Shown in pieces: positions 1 through 9,948 of a DNA stretch of 64,000 nt. Source of the stretch: Skeletonema tropicum (lineage: Eukaryota > Bacillariophyta > Thalassiosirophyceae > Thalassiosirales > Thalassiosiraceae); contig CM074143.1 of NCBI GenBank assembly GCA_037178625.1, forward strand, positions 1,550,001-1,614,000, in the 5' to 3' direction. How positions within the stretch are numbered: position 1 is the first letter of the stretch; the number at the start of each line of letters is the position of its first letter. Made by a program: the position numbers and the translations under genes. Below the pieces are notes generated by a model that searched no databases, was not told the DNA's origin, and was given only the letters and a program-made list of their open reading frames with translations.

Positions 1-840
1 ATCTGATATGGAACCTACTCGGGCGCTGAGGTTCACTATAACCGTGGGTGAGCGATCGGTTGGTGGGATCACTACGAGTTGTTCACCATTATCATCAACT
101 GTTATTTTCCTTCTACCCTTTGTGCGCATTAGAGGCGATAGAGCCTTCACCAACATGGTCGGACCGACAATATTCACAGCTAAACTCTTCTCCAACCAGT
201 CTCGTTCAATCGATGCCAATGATCGCTCTGGTCCAGGAGTAGATATCCCCCCGTCACCAAGTATCCCAGCAACATTGAATAGTGCATCGATCCGTTGATA
301 CTTTTTGGTCAGTTGCAATTCTAACGCATCAACTGTGGATTGATCTTCTAAATCGAGTGGAAACACCTCAATTCTATCAGTATGTTGAGAAGCAATTTTG
401 TTCAGCTTATCTGCAGCTGCAGGTGATCGGCAGCATGCAATTATTTTTCCTCGTGTTCGTTCAAGTAAGCTTGAGATAAATTGCAGCCCGATGCCACGAG
501 ATGCACCGCTGACGACGAATACAGCGTTGGAATCAGAGTTTCTGTTGAGTGAATTTGCGTTGTCGCCACTATTGAAGTTGATGTGGGGAAAAACAGGATG
601 CCCATGTGACTCGGGAGGTTCGGGCGCCTCAAATGAGGATGCTATTGCAGATGACGAAGAAGAATGTGATCGAGTTGCTGACAGGTGATAATTTGTGGGC
701 AGCAAGAATAGGGAGGGTATTCGAGATGATGGGCGGATAAAGTTGCCGCCTCCAGCTAGACGCAAGCAGCCGCCACGGGTTGTACTAAATTTCTGCTGCA
801 GCGGCACCAAGTATCGCATGAAGAGCAGACTGGTTTTCAT
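1..840 (-). CDS. Short-chain dehydrogenase/reductase, C-factor-like (3' end outside window)
   Basis: The minus strand is open from an ATG at 840 to the window edge (280 codons, no stop), so the C-terminus is missing. After an N-terminal stretch of about 100 residues rich in Ser, Arg and hydrophobics, which could be an organelle targeting peptide, an SDR Rossmann domain begins with VVSGASRGIG (the TGxxxGxG cofactor loop). It continues with LDLEDQ, FNVAGILG (the NAG motif region) and VIVNLSARVGSISD, which contains the catalytic-serine segment. The last motif is typical of the C-signal/C-factor branch of SDRs. The YxxxK pair would lie beyond the window. The family is NAD(P)-dependent oxidoreductases, and the substrate cannot be inferred. 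Family assignment is firm; targeting is inference. Confidence 0.85.
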   Translation of the reverse strand, partial: MKTSLLFMRYLVPLQQKFSTTRGGCLRLAGGGNFIRPSSRIPSLFLLPTNYHLSATRSHSSSSSAIASSFEAPEPPESHGHPVFPHINFNSGDNANSLNRNSDSNAVFVVSGASRGIGLQFISSLLERTRGKIIACCRSPAAADKLNKIASQHTDRIEVFPLDLEDQSTVDALELQLTKKYQRIDALFNVAGILGDGGISTPGPERSLASIERDWLEKSLAVNIVGPTMLVKALSPLMRTKGRRKITVDDNGEQLVVIPPTDRSPTVIVNLSARVGSISD

Positions 841-1552
841 GTTCCTTTATGTGGAGGAGTGTAGTGTCTAGCTAGTACGTAGGAGTAGTGTGCAGAAGGG
901 ATATTATTGGTTCATTGTTATTGTAATGATGCTTTGCTTCGGCACGGCGCACGGCACGTTCGTTAGTTCTTGACTGTTGACTAGTGTGCGATATAGATGT
1001 GTGTCCACGCATGCAAATTTGTCCGTGTATTTGTCACATAACGGTGACAAGTCGAAAACCGGATGAAAAATGTCAAATTTGGATTTGTCCGTTCGAGGAC
1101 AAATGGTCAGACCGTTGACAAATTTCTAATTTGTCACCTTGTCACGGGGGAAGTTCCTATGGACTAGTAGCACCATCTCTGGTATGTAGGTGGTTGCACG
1201 TGCCCCTCATGAGATTTCGATGGACGGGGAGTGGTCATTTAGTTAGGGGGCTTACTAGCTTTAATAAAAAATAAAGGTCTCGGGTTCAAGGTCTCGGGGA
1301 TCCCAATTCAAGCGCGCCCATCAGCTGATCGTGAGATCGGTCCACGTAAGATACTGAATTCCTCTGTAGAATATTTTTCGGGCGGTTGAGGGGGAGAGTG
1401 AGAACCCCCAGAGGGAACCTTTTTGGCGCCACGCAGCTGCTCTTCCATCTTCCAACAACCATGACCATGGCCGCCAACAACTCAGCACATAAAATGAAAC
1501 GAAGAATAACAGCTTTTGAGCAGTTAAACATTATCATGATGATAGTAAAGCA
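841..1552. other. Intergenic region with a cluster of three hairpins (1031-1135)
   Basis: No gene is supported here. Three short perfect inverted repeats follow one another: TTGTCAC/GTGACAA (1031-1050), ATTTGTCC/GGACAAAT (1083-1104) and GACAAAT/ATTTGTC (1117-1135). All are built from the same TTTGTC core. A looser cluster of similar GACAA words occurs near 2870-2930. They may be remnants of a foldback element. Confidence 0.5.
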
Positions 1553-2180
1553 ATGAGGCTTTCTAGTGCTGCTTCATTTCTTGGGATGTCTCCCAGGGCA
1601 CGGAGGATGAGGAGCATCTTTCCGGCTCCTCGACATGCATCTGCATCGGATGTTGCATCGACAGATGGTGATCAACCTGCAGTCGATAACAATGGCGGCT
1701 ATGGATTTCTCGCACCCGCATCGGTTCAACAGAAGAAGTCACTACCGACGGAGATCATCCTGCTGCTGATAACAACGGCGGCGATGAATTGCTCGAAGCC
1801 GCAGCAGCTCAACCGGAAGCTGTGGAAGACGCTCAATGTTATTATCCTTGATCTCCCTGAGATAGGAGATAAAAGATAATGATTAAAGTATTCTTGTATC
1901 TATGTACGTGTAATCTAGCACTCAATCGATAGGCAATGAATTGCCACAGAACAACGAAACAATGTGTGGCGGATTTGCGTCAGCTAATCCAGAATCCAGA
2001 TCTCTCTCGCTTCTCTCTGCTGCCGCACAATGGCTACAACGTGAGCTGCAACAGCGGCAGGAAAGTAACGCCGTAGCAGCTGAAGCAACTGGAGCTCATG
2101 TTAGGGCAATGAAAAGGTCTGGCTTGTTCAGCAGTGGTTTCCAACCTGGTATGTCTGCTCAGAGATTTAGTAGGATTTAG
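1553..2180 (+). other. Possible decayed or spliced small gene with an internal duplication
   Basis: Two open stretches (1553-1879 and 1941-2180) have coding-like composition but no recognised domain. Within the first, the peptide TDGDQPAVDNNGG (about 1661-1699) recurs as TDGDHPAADNNGG (about 1746-1785), but in a different reading frame. This points to a short tandem duplication with a frame change or an unrecognised intron. The second stretch encodes a Gln/Glu-rich helical peptide around LQRELQQRQE. It could be one broken gene or one unrecognised spliced gene; no function is assigned. Confidence 0.25.
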
Positions 2181-3080
2181 TGATGCCCTTTTGACATGGG
2201 TTTACAAGTCAACTTCATGTATAAACCAGTACACTAGACACATAATATCAATAGTCCTTTATGCCAATTGTGTAGCATGACTGGTATCATTAACAATTAA
2301 TGTTAATTGTGCAGTATGACTGTATATTGTCTACACTTCACCACCTTCTTTCGTCCTCAACAATTTTGTCATAATTTGTGCTGCTGATTGCAGACACACA
2401 TCCTCCTAGAATTATGAATGCATCGACACAAAACGACACCGATGACCCATAAAAGCGATATATAATGAATATGTGTTGTGATTAGTTTTACAAAGGCGCT
2501 CGTGTCGGCTTCTACTCACCCCCAGCCGACATTCGTCCAAAATGGAGCAGAAATCGTAGTGTAAGAGATAGGCACTAATACGTCTGTAGGCGAGATGTTT
2601 CGCCCATTTCCGATGACACCATTCGATTCAGCATCAAATTATGGTTTAGGATACATATTATCCATGAATTATATCCGTAATTAGTAGTGATATGGACTTG
2701 CTGGTGGAGTGAGTTTTATGTTTACATGTTGTGATTTAGCTTGGGTAGGTATGAGAGATGAGAACCCCGCCGTAAAAGGAGGGCAGAAGGGGGTTGAAGG
2801 GCTGTGCGCTCTGACACGTCAAATGCCGCCCCGGACAAAAATTGCGTCGACACGAACGTCCTCAACGGTCGGACAACTTGTCAATTACAACAGCGGACAA
2901 ATAGTCCACGTCAAGGGGACAATTCCGAGCACTGCGTGGACACCCTATTGATTGACGGACGATGATGTGTGTGATGAAAAATGAGTCACAAAATAATCAG
3001 GTCACTCCGTGAAGCGCCGCCCGCCCGCCCGGGCCGGCGGAGGGACGGTTGGCAAGCCAAAGTAGTTTTGTTCATATGTG
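2181..3080. other. Intergenic, no gene recognised
   Basis: Only short open frames are present. The segment 2780-2945 contains repeated GACAA/TTGTC words similar to the hairpins near 1.1 kb. Nothing else can be supported. Confidence 0.5.
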
Positions 3081-3082
3081 TA

Positions 3083-3392
3083 TCCCAGATAAATTTAACC
3101 AGCAATTTCGTTGCTGGTAAGAAAATGGCGGCAACGCGGTCTGTCCCTTACCAGCAATTTCGTTGCTGGTAAGGAACATAGTGTTCCTCCGTAGATCGTA
3201 CGGAGGGGGAAATGGGAAAAAGAGGATGCGAACCCAAGTGTGTAGAACGTGGGCGAAGGTACATAGGAATTAATATCTCTAACCAGCAATTTCGTTGCTG
3301 GTAAGGGATTTCTATATATATATATCTACGTAGCCTGGTATGTTTTCTACGGTAACCAGCAACGAAATTGCAGGTAAGAAATTTATCTGGGA
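3083..3392. mobile_element. MITE with TA target duplication and internal hairpin repeats
   Basis: A 14-bp perfect terminal inverted repeat, TCCCAGATAAATTT (3083-3096) and its complement (3379-3392), is flanked on both sides by TA (3081-3082 and 3393-3394). TA duplication is characteristic of Tc1/mariner (Stowaway-type) elements, so a non-autonomous member is likely. Inside are three direct copies of the 19-bp hairpin CCAGCAATTTCGTTGCTGG (3099-3117, 3151-3169, 3283-3301). One inverted copy with a single mismatch lies at 3356-3374. There is no transposase. The superfamily assignment rests only on the TA duplication. Confidence 0.75.
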
Positions 3393-3545
3393 TATAAAAC
3401 AGAGAAGGGAGAGCAAATAGGGAAGAAGGTCAAATGTAAGAGTTGATTGATATGTAAGAGTTGATTGATAGGTCCAAGCATTACAAGCATAGTAGATATA
3501 TGTATATTGATTATACGTTAGTGTTACAATTTTTCATTATTTGCT

Positions 3546-4597
3546 TTATGTGAGGTCATTGTACCAGTGAAGAAGAAGTTCACAGCCACCTTGGTAAGTC
3601 CTCTCTTCTGCATTTGGGTTGGGATCTACTGCAGCAATCCTCTCCTCTATTAGTGTTTTTGATGTTGCTGCTCTGACTCTAATATCTTCAAGGTATGCCT
3701 TCCAGGTTGCATATGCCTCTGTGGTCCCAATTTTCAGGAGCACCTGCCTTGACAGCTCACTAGCAGGTTTGTTACCGATTGCAAGACAGCTCAAATCTTC
3801 TACCCTAGATGTGGCCACAAGCTCCAAAACCCAGGTGTGGACCTTGTTCCTGTATTTCCTGTTGGGTAGTGTACAGTTAGACACTCAAATTGCTTGCCAG
3901 GTCCTACAGTCATTCCCTGACTCTTGCGGATGGACAGGGCCTTGCAGCACCTGAGTGGGAGCGCTCGAACACTGCAACACTTCCTTTCACATCTCTCCTC
4001 CACCATTGGTATATGGATGCAGGTACGCGGGAGATCAGGAAAGAACTTGTCCGCTTCTGGTATATCTGAGTGGAGGAAGTCAACTATTGCATTCTGAATT
4101 TTGTTATCTTCACCATCACAATGAGCGTAGGGGCCATCTCTTGTCTTGTAACAGGGATCATGGACAGTTCCCACAGCACCATTCATCAAACCTAGTTCCA
4201 CCAAAAAGTTCTTGAGCTTGAGCAGCATTACCTTCGCATCTTTACAAAATGCATTCTGTTTTGGGTACCGGACCTCCTTCACACAGCAATTGTTACCATC
4301 AGAGCGAATGGAAGAGAATTCTGCAGCAGTGACTTTTGCAATGGGTGCATCAAGATCATTCAAAGACCTCGTGACGTTATGCAGGGATGATACGATGTTT
4401 CGTTCTTGTGAGGAGTGACAAGTGAGAGCGAGCGAGTTCGTCAAATTTGCTTCAGGACAAAGAGACACACCTCTCAAAAGCAACAAAACTTCCAAACTTG
4501 CTGCCAACAAAACTATCCTCAGCGCACTGCCTCCTCTACTTAGAGTCCACCTCCCAACCATGGTAGGTACGTAAGAGCAAAAGTACGTAAGTATCAA
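3546..4597 (-). pseudogene. PIF1-like DNA helicase, C-terminal fragment with a frameshift
   Basis: The frame from 4597 encodes PIF1/RecD-type helicase C-terminal features: LVELGLMNGAVGTV, an IPM..RC segment and LSIRKSQGMT, which corresponds to helicase motif VI (TIHKSQG-like). Homology then jumps frame. The first frame ends shortly after TPGF, while the continuation LELVATSRVEDL is found in the overlapping frame of 3546-3884. A small insertion around 3836-3850 (a run of T's) explains the break. The N-terminal half with Walker A is absent, and the first residues are not helicase-like. It is probably a remnant of a transposon-associated (Helitron-like or other) PIF1 helicase. A separate fragment with Walker A lies at 55.96-56.76 kb. 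Confidence 0.7.
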
Positions 4598-4631
4598 GCT
4601 ACCATGCCCTCTTTGGGCATCAGATAATCAG

Positions 4632-4876
4632 AGCCCTCACAAAATACACTTCTCGTAATGCTGCGCCGTCAATGATTGGTTGGCACGATGTAAGATCCCA
4701 AAAAGCGACTGCTGAGGAGGGTGTAATCCAGACAGTTGGCACGACGTGTAATCAATAATAATCACAGTTCGGGCGAAGCCCTCACAAAATACACTTCTCG
4801 TAATGCTGCGCCATCAATGATTGGTTGGCACCATGTAAGATCCCAAAAAGCGACCGCTGAGGAGGTTGTAATCCAG
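4632..4876. repeat. Two ~100-bp direct repeats; the second copy is interrupted by a transposon
   Basis: A unit beginning AGCCCTCACAAAATACACTT occurs at 4632-4733 and again at 4778-4876 with a handful of substitutions. The first unit continues into ACAGTTGGCACGACGTGTAA. The second is cut after TAATCCAG by the 4877-7291 element and resumes with GCAATTGGCACGACGTGTAA on the far side. The first unit therefore acts as the empty-site control for the insertion. Confidence 0.7.
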
Positions 4877-5154
4877 GAAGACCCCCTATAAGATGAGGCC
4901 TTTAGTGTAAAGACAGTGTGACTTGCTAATGTGACTTGTGTCACTATACGTATGATTTACGAAAGGCCTTGATTGGCGATCCAACGCAAGAAAAGCGGTA
5001 TTCAATGCTGTCACATCTAGGGACACTCACCGTGAATGTCCCTGACTGTCCCTGACTGTCCCCGACTGTCCCCGACTGTCCCTGACTATCCCTGAGTACA
5101 CGCACCATCACCATGCTACACATCATAGAAGTACCTATCTAATCACAAACTTCT

Positions 5155-5529
5155 ATGCACTACAGATCCCACACAAACACACCATGTGTAGATTTAGACG
5201 CCTCCAGCATCGCACAAGACAGTGCACCAGTCAATCAGACGACGATGGGAGCGAGAGTGAAGAATGCATTGATACATATCTCATCTTCCTCATCAAACTC
5301 AAACGATCACCTTTTCTCCGACTCTTCCACTGCTTCAAACTCTTCCGCCTCATCATCAAGCGACAGCGAATCAGACGAAAGTGAATCAGACGAAGTAGAT
5401 TGTCTACCAGGAGCCTTGAAAATGCGCTCTCTGGAGAATGACGACAGCGACAGCAATCCAACTGCTAGCTCTAATGACTCTGATTCTGATATTGTCAGAT
5501 TGTGTTTAAGGAATGCTTGCCATGATTAG
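5155..5529 (+). CDS. Acidic Ser/Asp-rich 124-aa ORF occupying the loop of the foldback element
   Basis: An uninterrupted frame fills almost exactly the single-copy interval between the inverted arms (5146-5523) and ends just inside the right arm. The peptide is strongly polar: a Ser/Asn stretch, then SDSESDESESDE, then a second Ser/Asp cluster. It has no recognisable domain or membrane segment. Such acidic serine tracts are common in diatom nuclear proteins, so this may be a captured host exon. Low complexity also opens the opposite strand (5231-5461), so coding is not proven. Confidence 0.35.
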   Translation: MHYRSHTNTPCVDLDASSIAQDSAPVNQTTMGARVKNALIHISSSSSNSNDHLFSDSSTASNSSASSSSDSESDESESDEVDCLPGALKMRSLENDDSDSNPTASSNDSDSDIVRLCLRNACHD

Positions 5530-5791
5530 ATAGGTACTTCTATGATGTGTAGCATGGTGATGGTGCGTTTACTCAGGGATAGTCAGGGACAGTGAGGGAC
5601 ACTCAGGGATAGTCTGGGACACTCAGGGACACTCACAGTGAGTGTCCCTGAGTGTCCCTAGATGTGACAGAGTTGAATACCGCCTTTCTTGCGTTGGATC
5701 GCCAAACAAGGCCTTTCGTAAATCATACGTATAGTGACACAAGTCATATTAGCAAGTCACACTGCCTTTACACTAAAGGCCTCATCTCATA

Positions 5792-7273
5792 CAGGGCACA
5801 TAAAAGAATGGAGGAGGGGTGGCCTCGTAAGTAGAACCATACTAATTCCTCTATGTAACGCAAAATGTCTGGCGTTTCAAATTTCAAATTACATATGTAA
5901 CTGTCCGCAAAGCTATAGTGTCCGGCGGATCAACTCGAGCAGTTACATATGTAACAGTTTCATGGACCATCTCCTGGTCGGGTACCCAAAATCCCCAACA
6001 AATTTCCATCTATCTCCAAAAAGATTACTTTATCACCCAACTCTTCAGTCATTTTGTCACCAAAAATCAAAAGGAGTCAACAAAAAAGTTTCGGAACGAA
6101 GCAAAATCATACAAAGTATTGGCAAGAATGTTGGAAGTGAATGAGTATGTGAACGAGTATTCAGATGTTGAAATGTATGGCGACACTTTCAACAAGAAAG
6201 ACATCGTGAAAAATGTTGAGGACAAGATGATTCTTTCTGTTGTTGGAAAGTTAGTTCGGGTATGAGCGGAAGCTGGCCGCAAACTAGAGAGTAAGATAGT
6301 TCATTGATTTATGTGAAAACACTAAATTCTGCTGTCTTCGGAACTCTTGCTGACCTATTCCCATGTTGTGAGAGCCAGTGTGTCCGTGGATTTGTTACGT
6401 AACACAGACATACTAGCTTTTATGTAGGAATTCAATTCCTACGTCCGGCGTGAGTGATCTGGTTGGTGCATATGTAACAGTTTCGCGGACAGGTTGAGGC
6501 CACCCCTCCTAAGAATGGGCTGCCCATCGATTTGATTAGGTTATCCCCAATATAAAAACACTAGTAAAAACTCTAGATAAATTTTACAAGAAAGCAGGGT
6601 TTAGGTTATCTCTGCTCCCCGCCTTGTTCAAAAAAGTAAATTTCACAAAACGTTCTGAAAAGGCTTCACCATGGTGGACTAATAGTAAAATTGAAGTCAA
6701 TGAATAGTGCCCATATAACTTAGCGGTGGACATTCCCTGTTCCTATTATGGTAAAGGATCGCCGAACCGCTGCGTCCCAAATATATTGTGTGTTGGTTGT
6801 TGTGTAAATGACCATGAACATAACACATCGTCACGACAGCATGTTGTGCTGACGCAATAATAGTAGTGTATCAACAGCTACTGAGTGATACCGGCACCAA
6901 CGCCGTCATCCTGTCCACGCTTATGATACATTAAAAGGATTCTGCCACTCGATCGTGTTGTCAACTCCCCCGTACACACCATTATTTGTCGGCACAACAT
7001 GCCGTCATAGGAATGTGTATTATGTTTATGGTCATTTACACAACAACCAACACACCAAATATTTGGGACGCAGCGGTTCGGCGATCCTAAACCATTATAG
7101 GAACAGGGAACGTCCACCTCTAAATATTATGGGCACTATTCATTGACTTCAATTTTTACTAGTAGTCCACCATGGTGAAACCTTTTCAGATCATTTTGTG
7201 AAATTTAATTTGTTGAACAAGGCAGGGAAAATGGTCTGTCCGCGAGGGGCAGCCCATTCTTTTATGTGCCCTG
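5792..7273. mobile_element. hAT-type non-autonomous element (TIR CAGGG..., 8-bp TSD ATCTCATA)
   Basis: This element sits in the right arm of the foldback element. It is flanked by ATCTCATA at 5784-5791 and 7274-7281. Its terminal inverted repeat starts CAGGGCACATAAAAGAATGG. It is perfect over 27 bp once the nested element at 5812-6510 is removed (5792-5811 plus 6519-6525 against 7247-7273). A CAGGG start and an 8-bp duplication are hallmarks of the hAT superfamily. The interior holds a second imperfect inverted repeat of about 230 bp (about 6618-6850 against 6995-7225), so it is a foldback MITE. No transposase frame is recognised. Confidence 0.8.
5812..6510. mobile_element. Nested 699-bp element with 15-bp TIR and 8-bp TSD AAGAATGG
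   Basis: The terminal inverted repeats AGGAGGGGTGGCCTC (5812-5826) and complement (6496-6510) are flanked by AAGAATGG at 5804-5811 and 6511-6518. It is inserted inside the left TIR of the 5792-7273 hAT element, so it is the youngest of the three. Subterminal TACATATGTAAC palindromes recur inside (about 5891, 5943 and 6468). An internal frame of about 115 codons (5918-6265) contains a Lys/Glu-rich region but resembles no known transposase. The 8-bp duplication suggests hAT or a related superfamily. Confidence 0.75.
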
Positions 7274-7544
7274 ATCTCATAGGGGGTCTTCCAGGCAATT
7301 GGCACGACGTGTAATCAGTTGGTTGAAAATTTTTTTTTGACACATATAAATAAGTGATTAGTTTAGGATGGTATTCAGGAGCTATTTACTGGGCAAGCTG
7401 GATCTGAACTTGCCCATTTTAGGTAATAAGAGGAGTGCAGTCTAGGTATCTCTAGTTCGGTGGCAAGTCCGCACTCCTCTTGTCACCTGTGCTAGGTGAT
7501 GGCATGTTCCTCCTCCCTCCTACTCTCAACTGCCACCTGTGTTG

Positions 7545-7668
7545 GTTGAAATTTGCCTCTGACAAAGAGACACACAAGCAAAACTTGCCGCCAACTCGCC
7601 CCAACCATGGTAGGTAAGAGCAAAAGTACATAAGTACAAGCTAACCATGCCCTCTTTAGGGCATCAGA
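7545..7668. repeat. Diverged second copy of the 5' flank of the PIF1 fragment
   Basis: This stretch contains GACAAAGAGACACAC, CCAACCATGGTAGGTA, AAGAGCAAAAGTAC and CCATGCCCTCTTT followed by GGGCATCAGAT, in order. The same string of words lies at about 4455-4625, directly upstream of the PIF1-like pseudogene (in the same + orientation). It is a diverged direct repeat that brackets the nested transposon region, and it may be the end of an older element or a tandem duplication. Confidence 0.5.
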
Positions 7669-7701
7669 TGGACTTTATCGACTATCCAACTATCGGGTCA
7701 G

Positions 7702-8103
7702 GTGGTCAATAGTATGGAAAGCATAAGTTTAAACTATTGCAACAATCACCCGGGGATTCTAATTTATCTTGATTTTGTTCTTCCAGATACTCGTCTTTCT
7801 GTCAATTTTGATCCAGGCGTGGTAAAGAGCATTAACGCTATGTACCCCAGAGTGGCGGGAGGCAAAAAAAAATTACTAACAGAAGTGCTAATAAACATGG
7901 CATCCACCCGATTACTACAATATATTGGCAGCGCGTTTAGCATGTTGTGTGATCAAGTTGAGCGACCGCTCGATGTTGCAATCGATTCAGCATGTCTTCT
8001 TTTGTCGGAAAGTAATCAATTTATAGTTTATACTCACAATATTGACCTCAGCCTAATAAGTTTCCTACTCCACCAAAATCGGCCATATTTGCATATTTAC
8101 TAG
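7702..8103 (+). CDS. Unrecognised 133-aa ORF
   Basis: An open frame with a balanced, protein-like composition; no domain, signal or membrane segment is recognised. It lies between the transposon nest and an hAT MITE, in a gene-poor stretch, with no obvious introns. It may be a fragment of a transposon gene or chance. Confidence 0.2.
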   Translation: MVNSMESISLNYCNNHPGILIYLDFVLPDTRLSVNFDPGVVKSINAMYPRVAGGKKKLLTEVLINMASTRLLQYIGSAFSMLCDQVERPLDVAIDSACLLLSESNQFIVYTHNIDLSLISFLLHQNRPYLHIY

Positions 8104-8599
8104 GTTAATGAAAGTAGCAAACTTTGGCTGGTGTGATAGTGTTCAATGATGCAATAGGCTGTAAACCAAGGTCAAAACACCATTGAACTACAAATTTCAT
8201 GTAGTTTCCGAGTATCTTCACGCATATGTACTAAAAGGTGCTTTTACAAGTTCCCTACGTGCCAACCATAGGTAGCCCATGGTTTTTTACTAGCGATTTT
8301 CACGTTCACATAGATGCCGACACACCGTGAGACAGCAATACCCTTTATAGCGGCTGCTGGCAATGGAATTACGGCATAATATTAGGCAGACTATTCACTA
8401 CTACCCTGCTGAGAATAATACTGCTCTTGGAATCATTAAAAATCGGGCTACTACAATCGAAGTTCTGCTGGGTACTTGACAAAATTCAAAATTTTGTCAA
8501 ATTTTGTCCTGGGGTACATAGCGTTAACCCCCATTAACCCTACATGCCCACACCCACGTGAAAAAGGGCCCCCTCCGGGGGCAATAAAGAGGTCAGTAC
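8104..8599. other. Intergenic, one strong hairpin
   Basis: No gene is supported. A perfect 10-bp inverted repeat, TTGACAAAAT/ATTTTGTCAA (8476-8485 and 8491-8500), uses the same TTTGTC core as the hairpins near 1.1 kb. Confidence 0.4.
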
Positions 8600-8984
8600 C
8601 AGGGCTGTATACCTAGTCCGAAAAAACGTAGGTACCTACGTATTGGGTAATACCCATCCGTATTTTCGACTGGGTACGTATTACTTGGTTACGTACCCAT
8701 TACCTAGGTGACCCCGTTAGGTGCGAGTTTGGTCCTTGAATGGGTACTTTTCTGAAGAATTTTGGTCATTTCAGGGGTAAATTTCGCAATTTTACGGGTA
8801 TTTCGAGCTCTTTTGTACCTGATTAGGAGTACCCAGAAGGTAGTTACCCTTAGGTAAGTACGTATCAGGTAAGTACCCATACTGAAATCGAGCAGGTACG
8901 TACGCAATAGTTACACCCAATACCCAAAAAATACCTGATACCTAGGTATTTTTTCGGTGGGTACGGAGTGGGTATACAGCCCTG
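8600..8984. mobile_element. 385-bp hAT MITE (TIR CAGGGCTGTATAC, TSD GTCAGTAC)
   Basis: CAGGGCTGTATAC opens the element and its complement closes it. The 8-bp sequence GTCAGTAC flanks both ends (8592-8599 and 8985-8992). A CAGGG terminus with an 8-bp duplication is typical of hAT elements. The interior is rich in the palindromic words GTACCTAC and GGGTACGTA and has no coding capacity. A degraded relative of its middle part is visible near 21.52-21.59 kb. Confidence 0.85.
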
Positions 8985-8992
8985 GTCAGTAC

Positions 8993-9948
8993 CTAAATTC
9001 AAATATACGGAGAGCAGGTACAAAATTGGCCAGTCTTACTCGCGTCATATCTACCACAAAAAGAAAGATAGTCTTATTACCTACAATGTCTTCAAGAATT
9101 TACTCCTCGTAAGAAGTAAAATGACTTTTAGAACGTTGCTATACATAGAGTAGAAGAATGTCTAATGACTACTTAATGACGATGATTATCCGAGGCATTA
9201 GTCGACAACATCAGTTGCATCGACCATTTTCCGTTACGTTGTGGGCATGGCTATTCTCTCGTACAGTAAGTCGTACCAAGTGTCACTTTTGTTGCAGTCG
9301 ATCTACAAAAAGCATTGTCTAGCATATATATGATTATTGACACTTGGTAAGAAGCCGATTTTGTGCTAATAGGCAGTCCACAATGGCATCATGGTGGTTG
9401 TGTCATTGGCCGTTTGTGGTTGGTGAATGTTGGAGAAAGTGTGAAGATCCAAATGGCCACTTTTCCGGCAAAAAAGATAATGGCAAAAAAGATAATGCGT
9501 GACTTGATTTGGTCGGATTTGTTTTCGCATGGGGGTATATTAATTCCTACCGTTGGTCTACGAGGCCATCTTCACTAGATAAACAGCTACTTTTACTTAC
9601 TCTAGGCAAAAAGTTAGTTCTGTTCCACCTTAATAGTGTTCAGCTGTACTGTATGTACTTTTGCATTGTTCGTGTGATACTTATGCAGCGTTGGATCTCT
9701 GCTGCATTTAGCCTACTTTTTACATAAAATCTGCACAAACCCAGCCACAAGTGCGTCACGAGTTCAAAAATAGTTGGGACGAAAATAAGTACTCAGTACT
9801 TATGTACAGCCACACACAGTAGAAAAGTTACTTAGCCGGATTCATTCTAATCCCATTCCTTCTCTCTAGAGAGAGAGAGATACTTATTCCATGGAAAGAA
9901 AATCCATCTAAACTCTAAACGATTCCCTAAACAATATTTCTACAAAGA
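8993..9948. other. Intergenic and 5' region, no gene recognised
   Basis: Only short frames are present. A short AAAAAAGATAATGGC direct repeat lies near 9470-9500 and a CT/GA run at about 9863-9882, just upstream of the DUF6824 gene. Confidence 0.4.

Larger units (their letters stand above)
4877..7291. mobile_element. Foldback DNA transposon with long inverted repeats, itself carrying nested hAT insertions
   Basis: The ends GAAGACCCCCTAT...ATAGGGGGTCTTC are flanked by CAG on both sides (4874-4876 and 7292-7294). The paralogous empty site near 4730 has a single CAG, so a 3-bp target duplication is supported. Removing the hAT element at 5792-7273 and one copy of its 8-bp duplication leaves about 925 bp. 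What remains has inverted arms of roughly 270 bp (4877-5145 against 5524-5783 plus 7282-7291) around a 125-codon frame. Both arms contain arrays of a roughly 10-bp GTCCCTGACT-like minisatellite. No transposase is present, so it is non-autonomous; the superfamily is uncertain. Confidence 0.75.

Noticed and set aside
1..700. Plus-strand ORFs at 8-298 and 398-688
   Set aside because: Shadows of the minus-strand SDR gene, whose conserved motifs decide the strand.
1270..1320. tRNA-like GGTTCAA/GGTCTCGGG words
   Set aside because: No acceptor, D or anticodon stems could be formed around them.
3099..3374. CRISPR array (four regularly similar 19-bp palindromic repeats)
   Set aside because: Only four short units at irregular spacing inside a TIR-bounded element of a eukaryotic genome.
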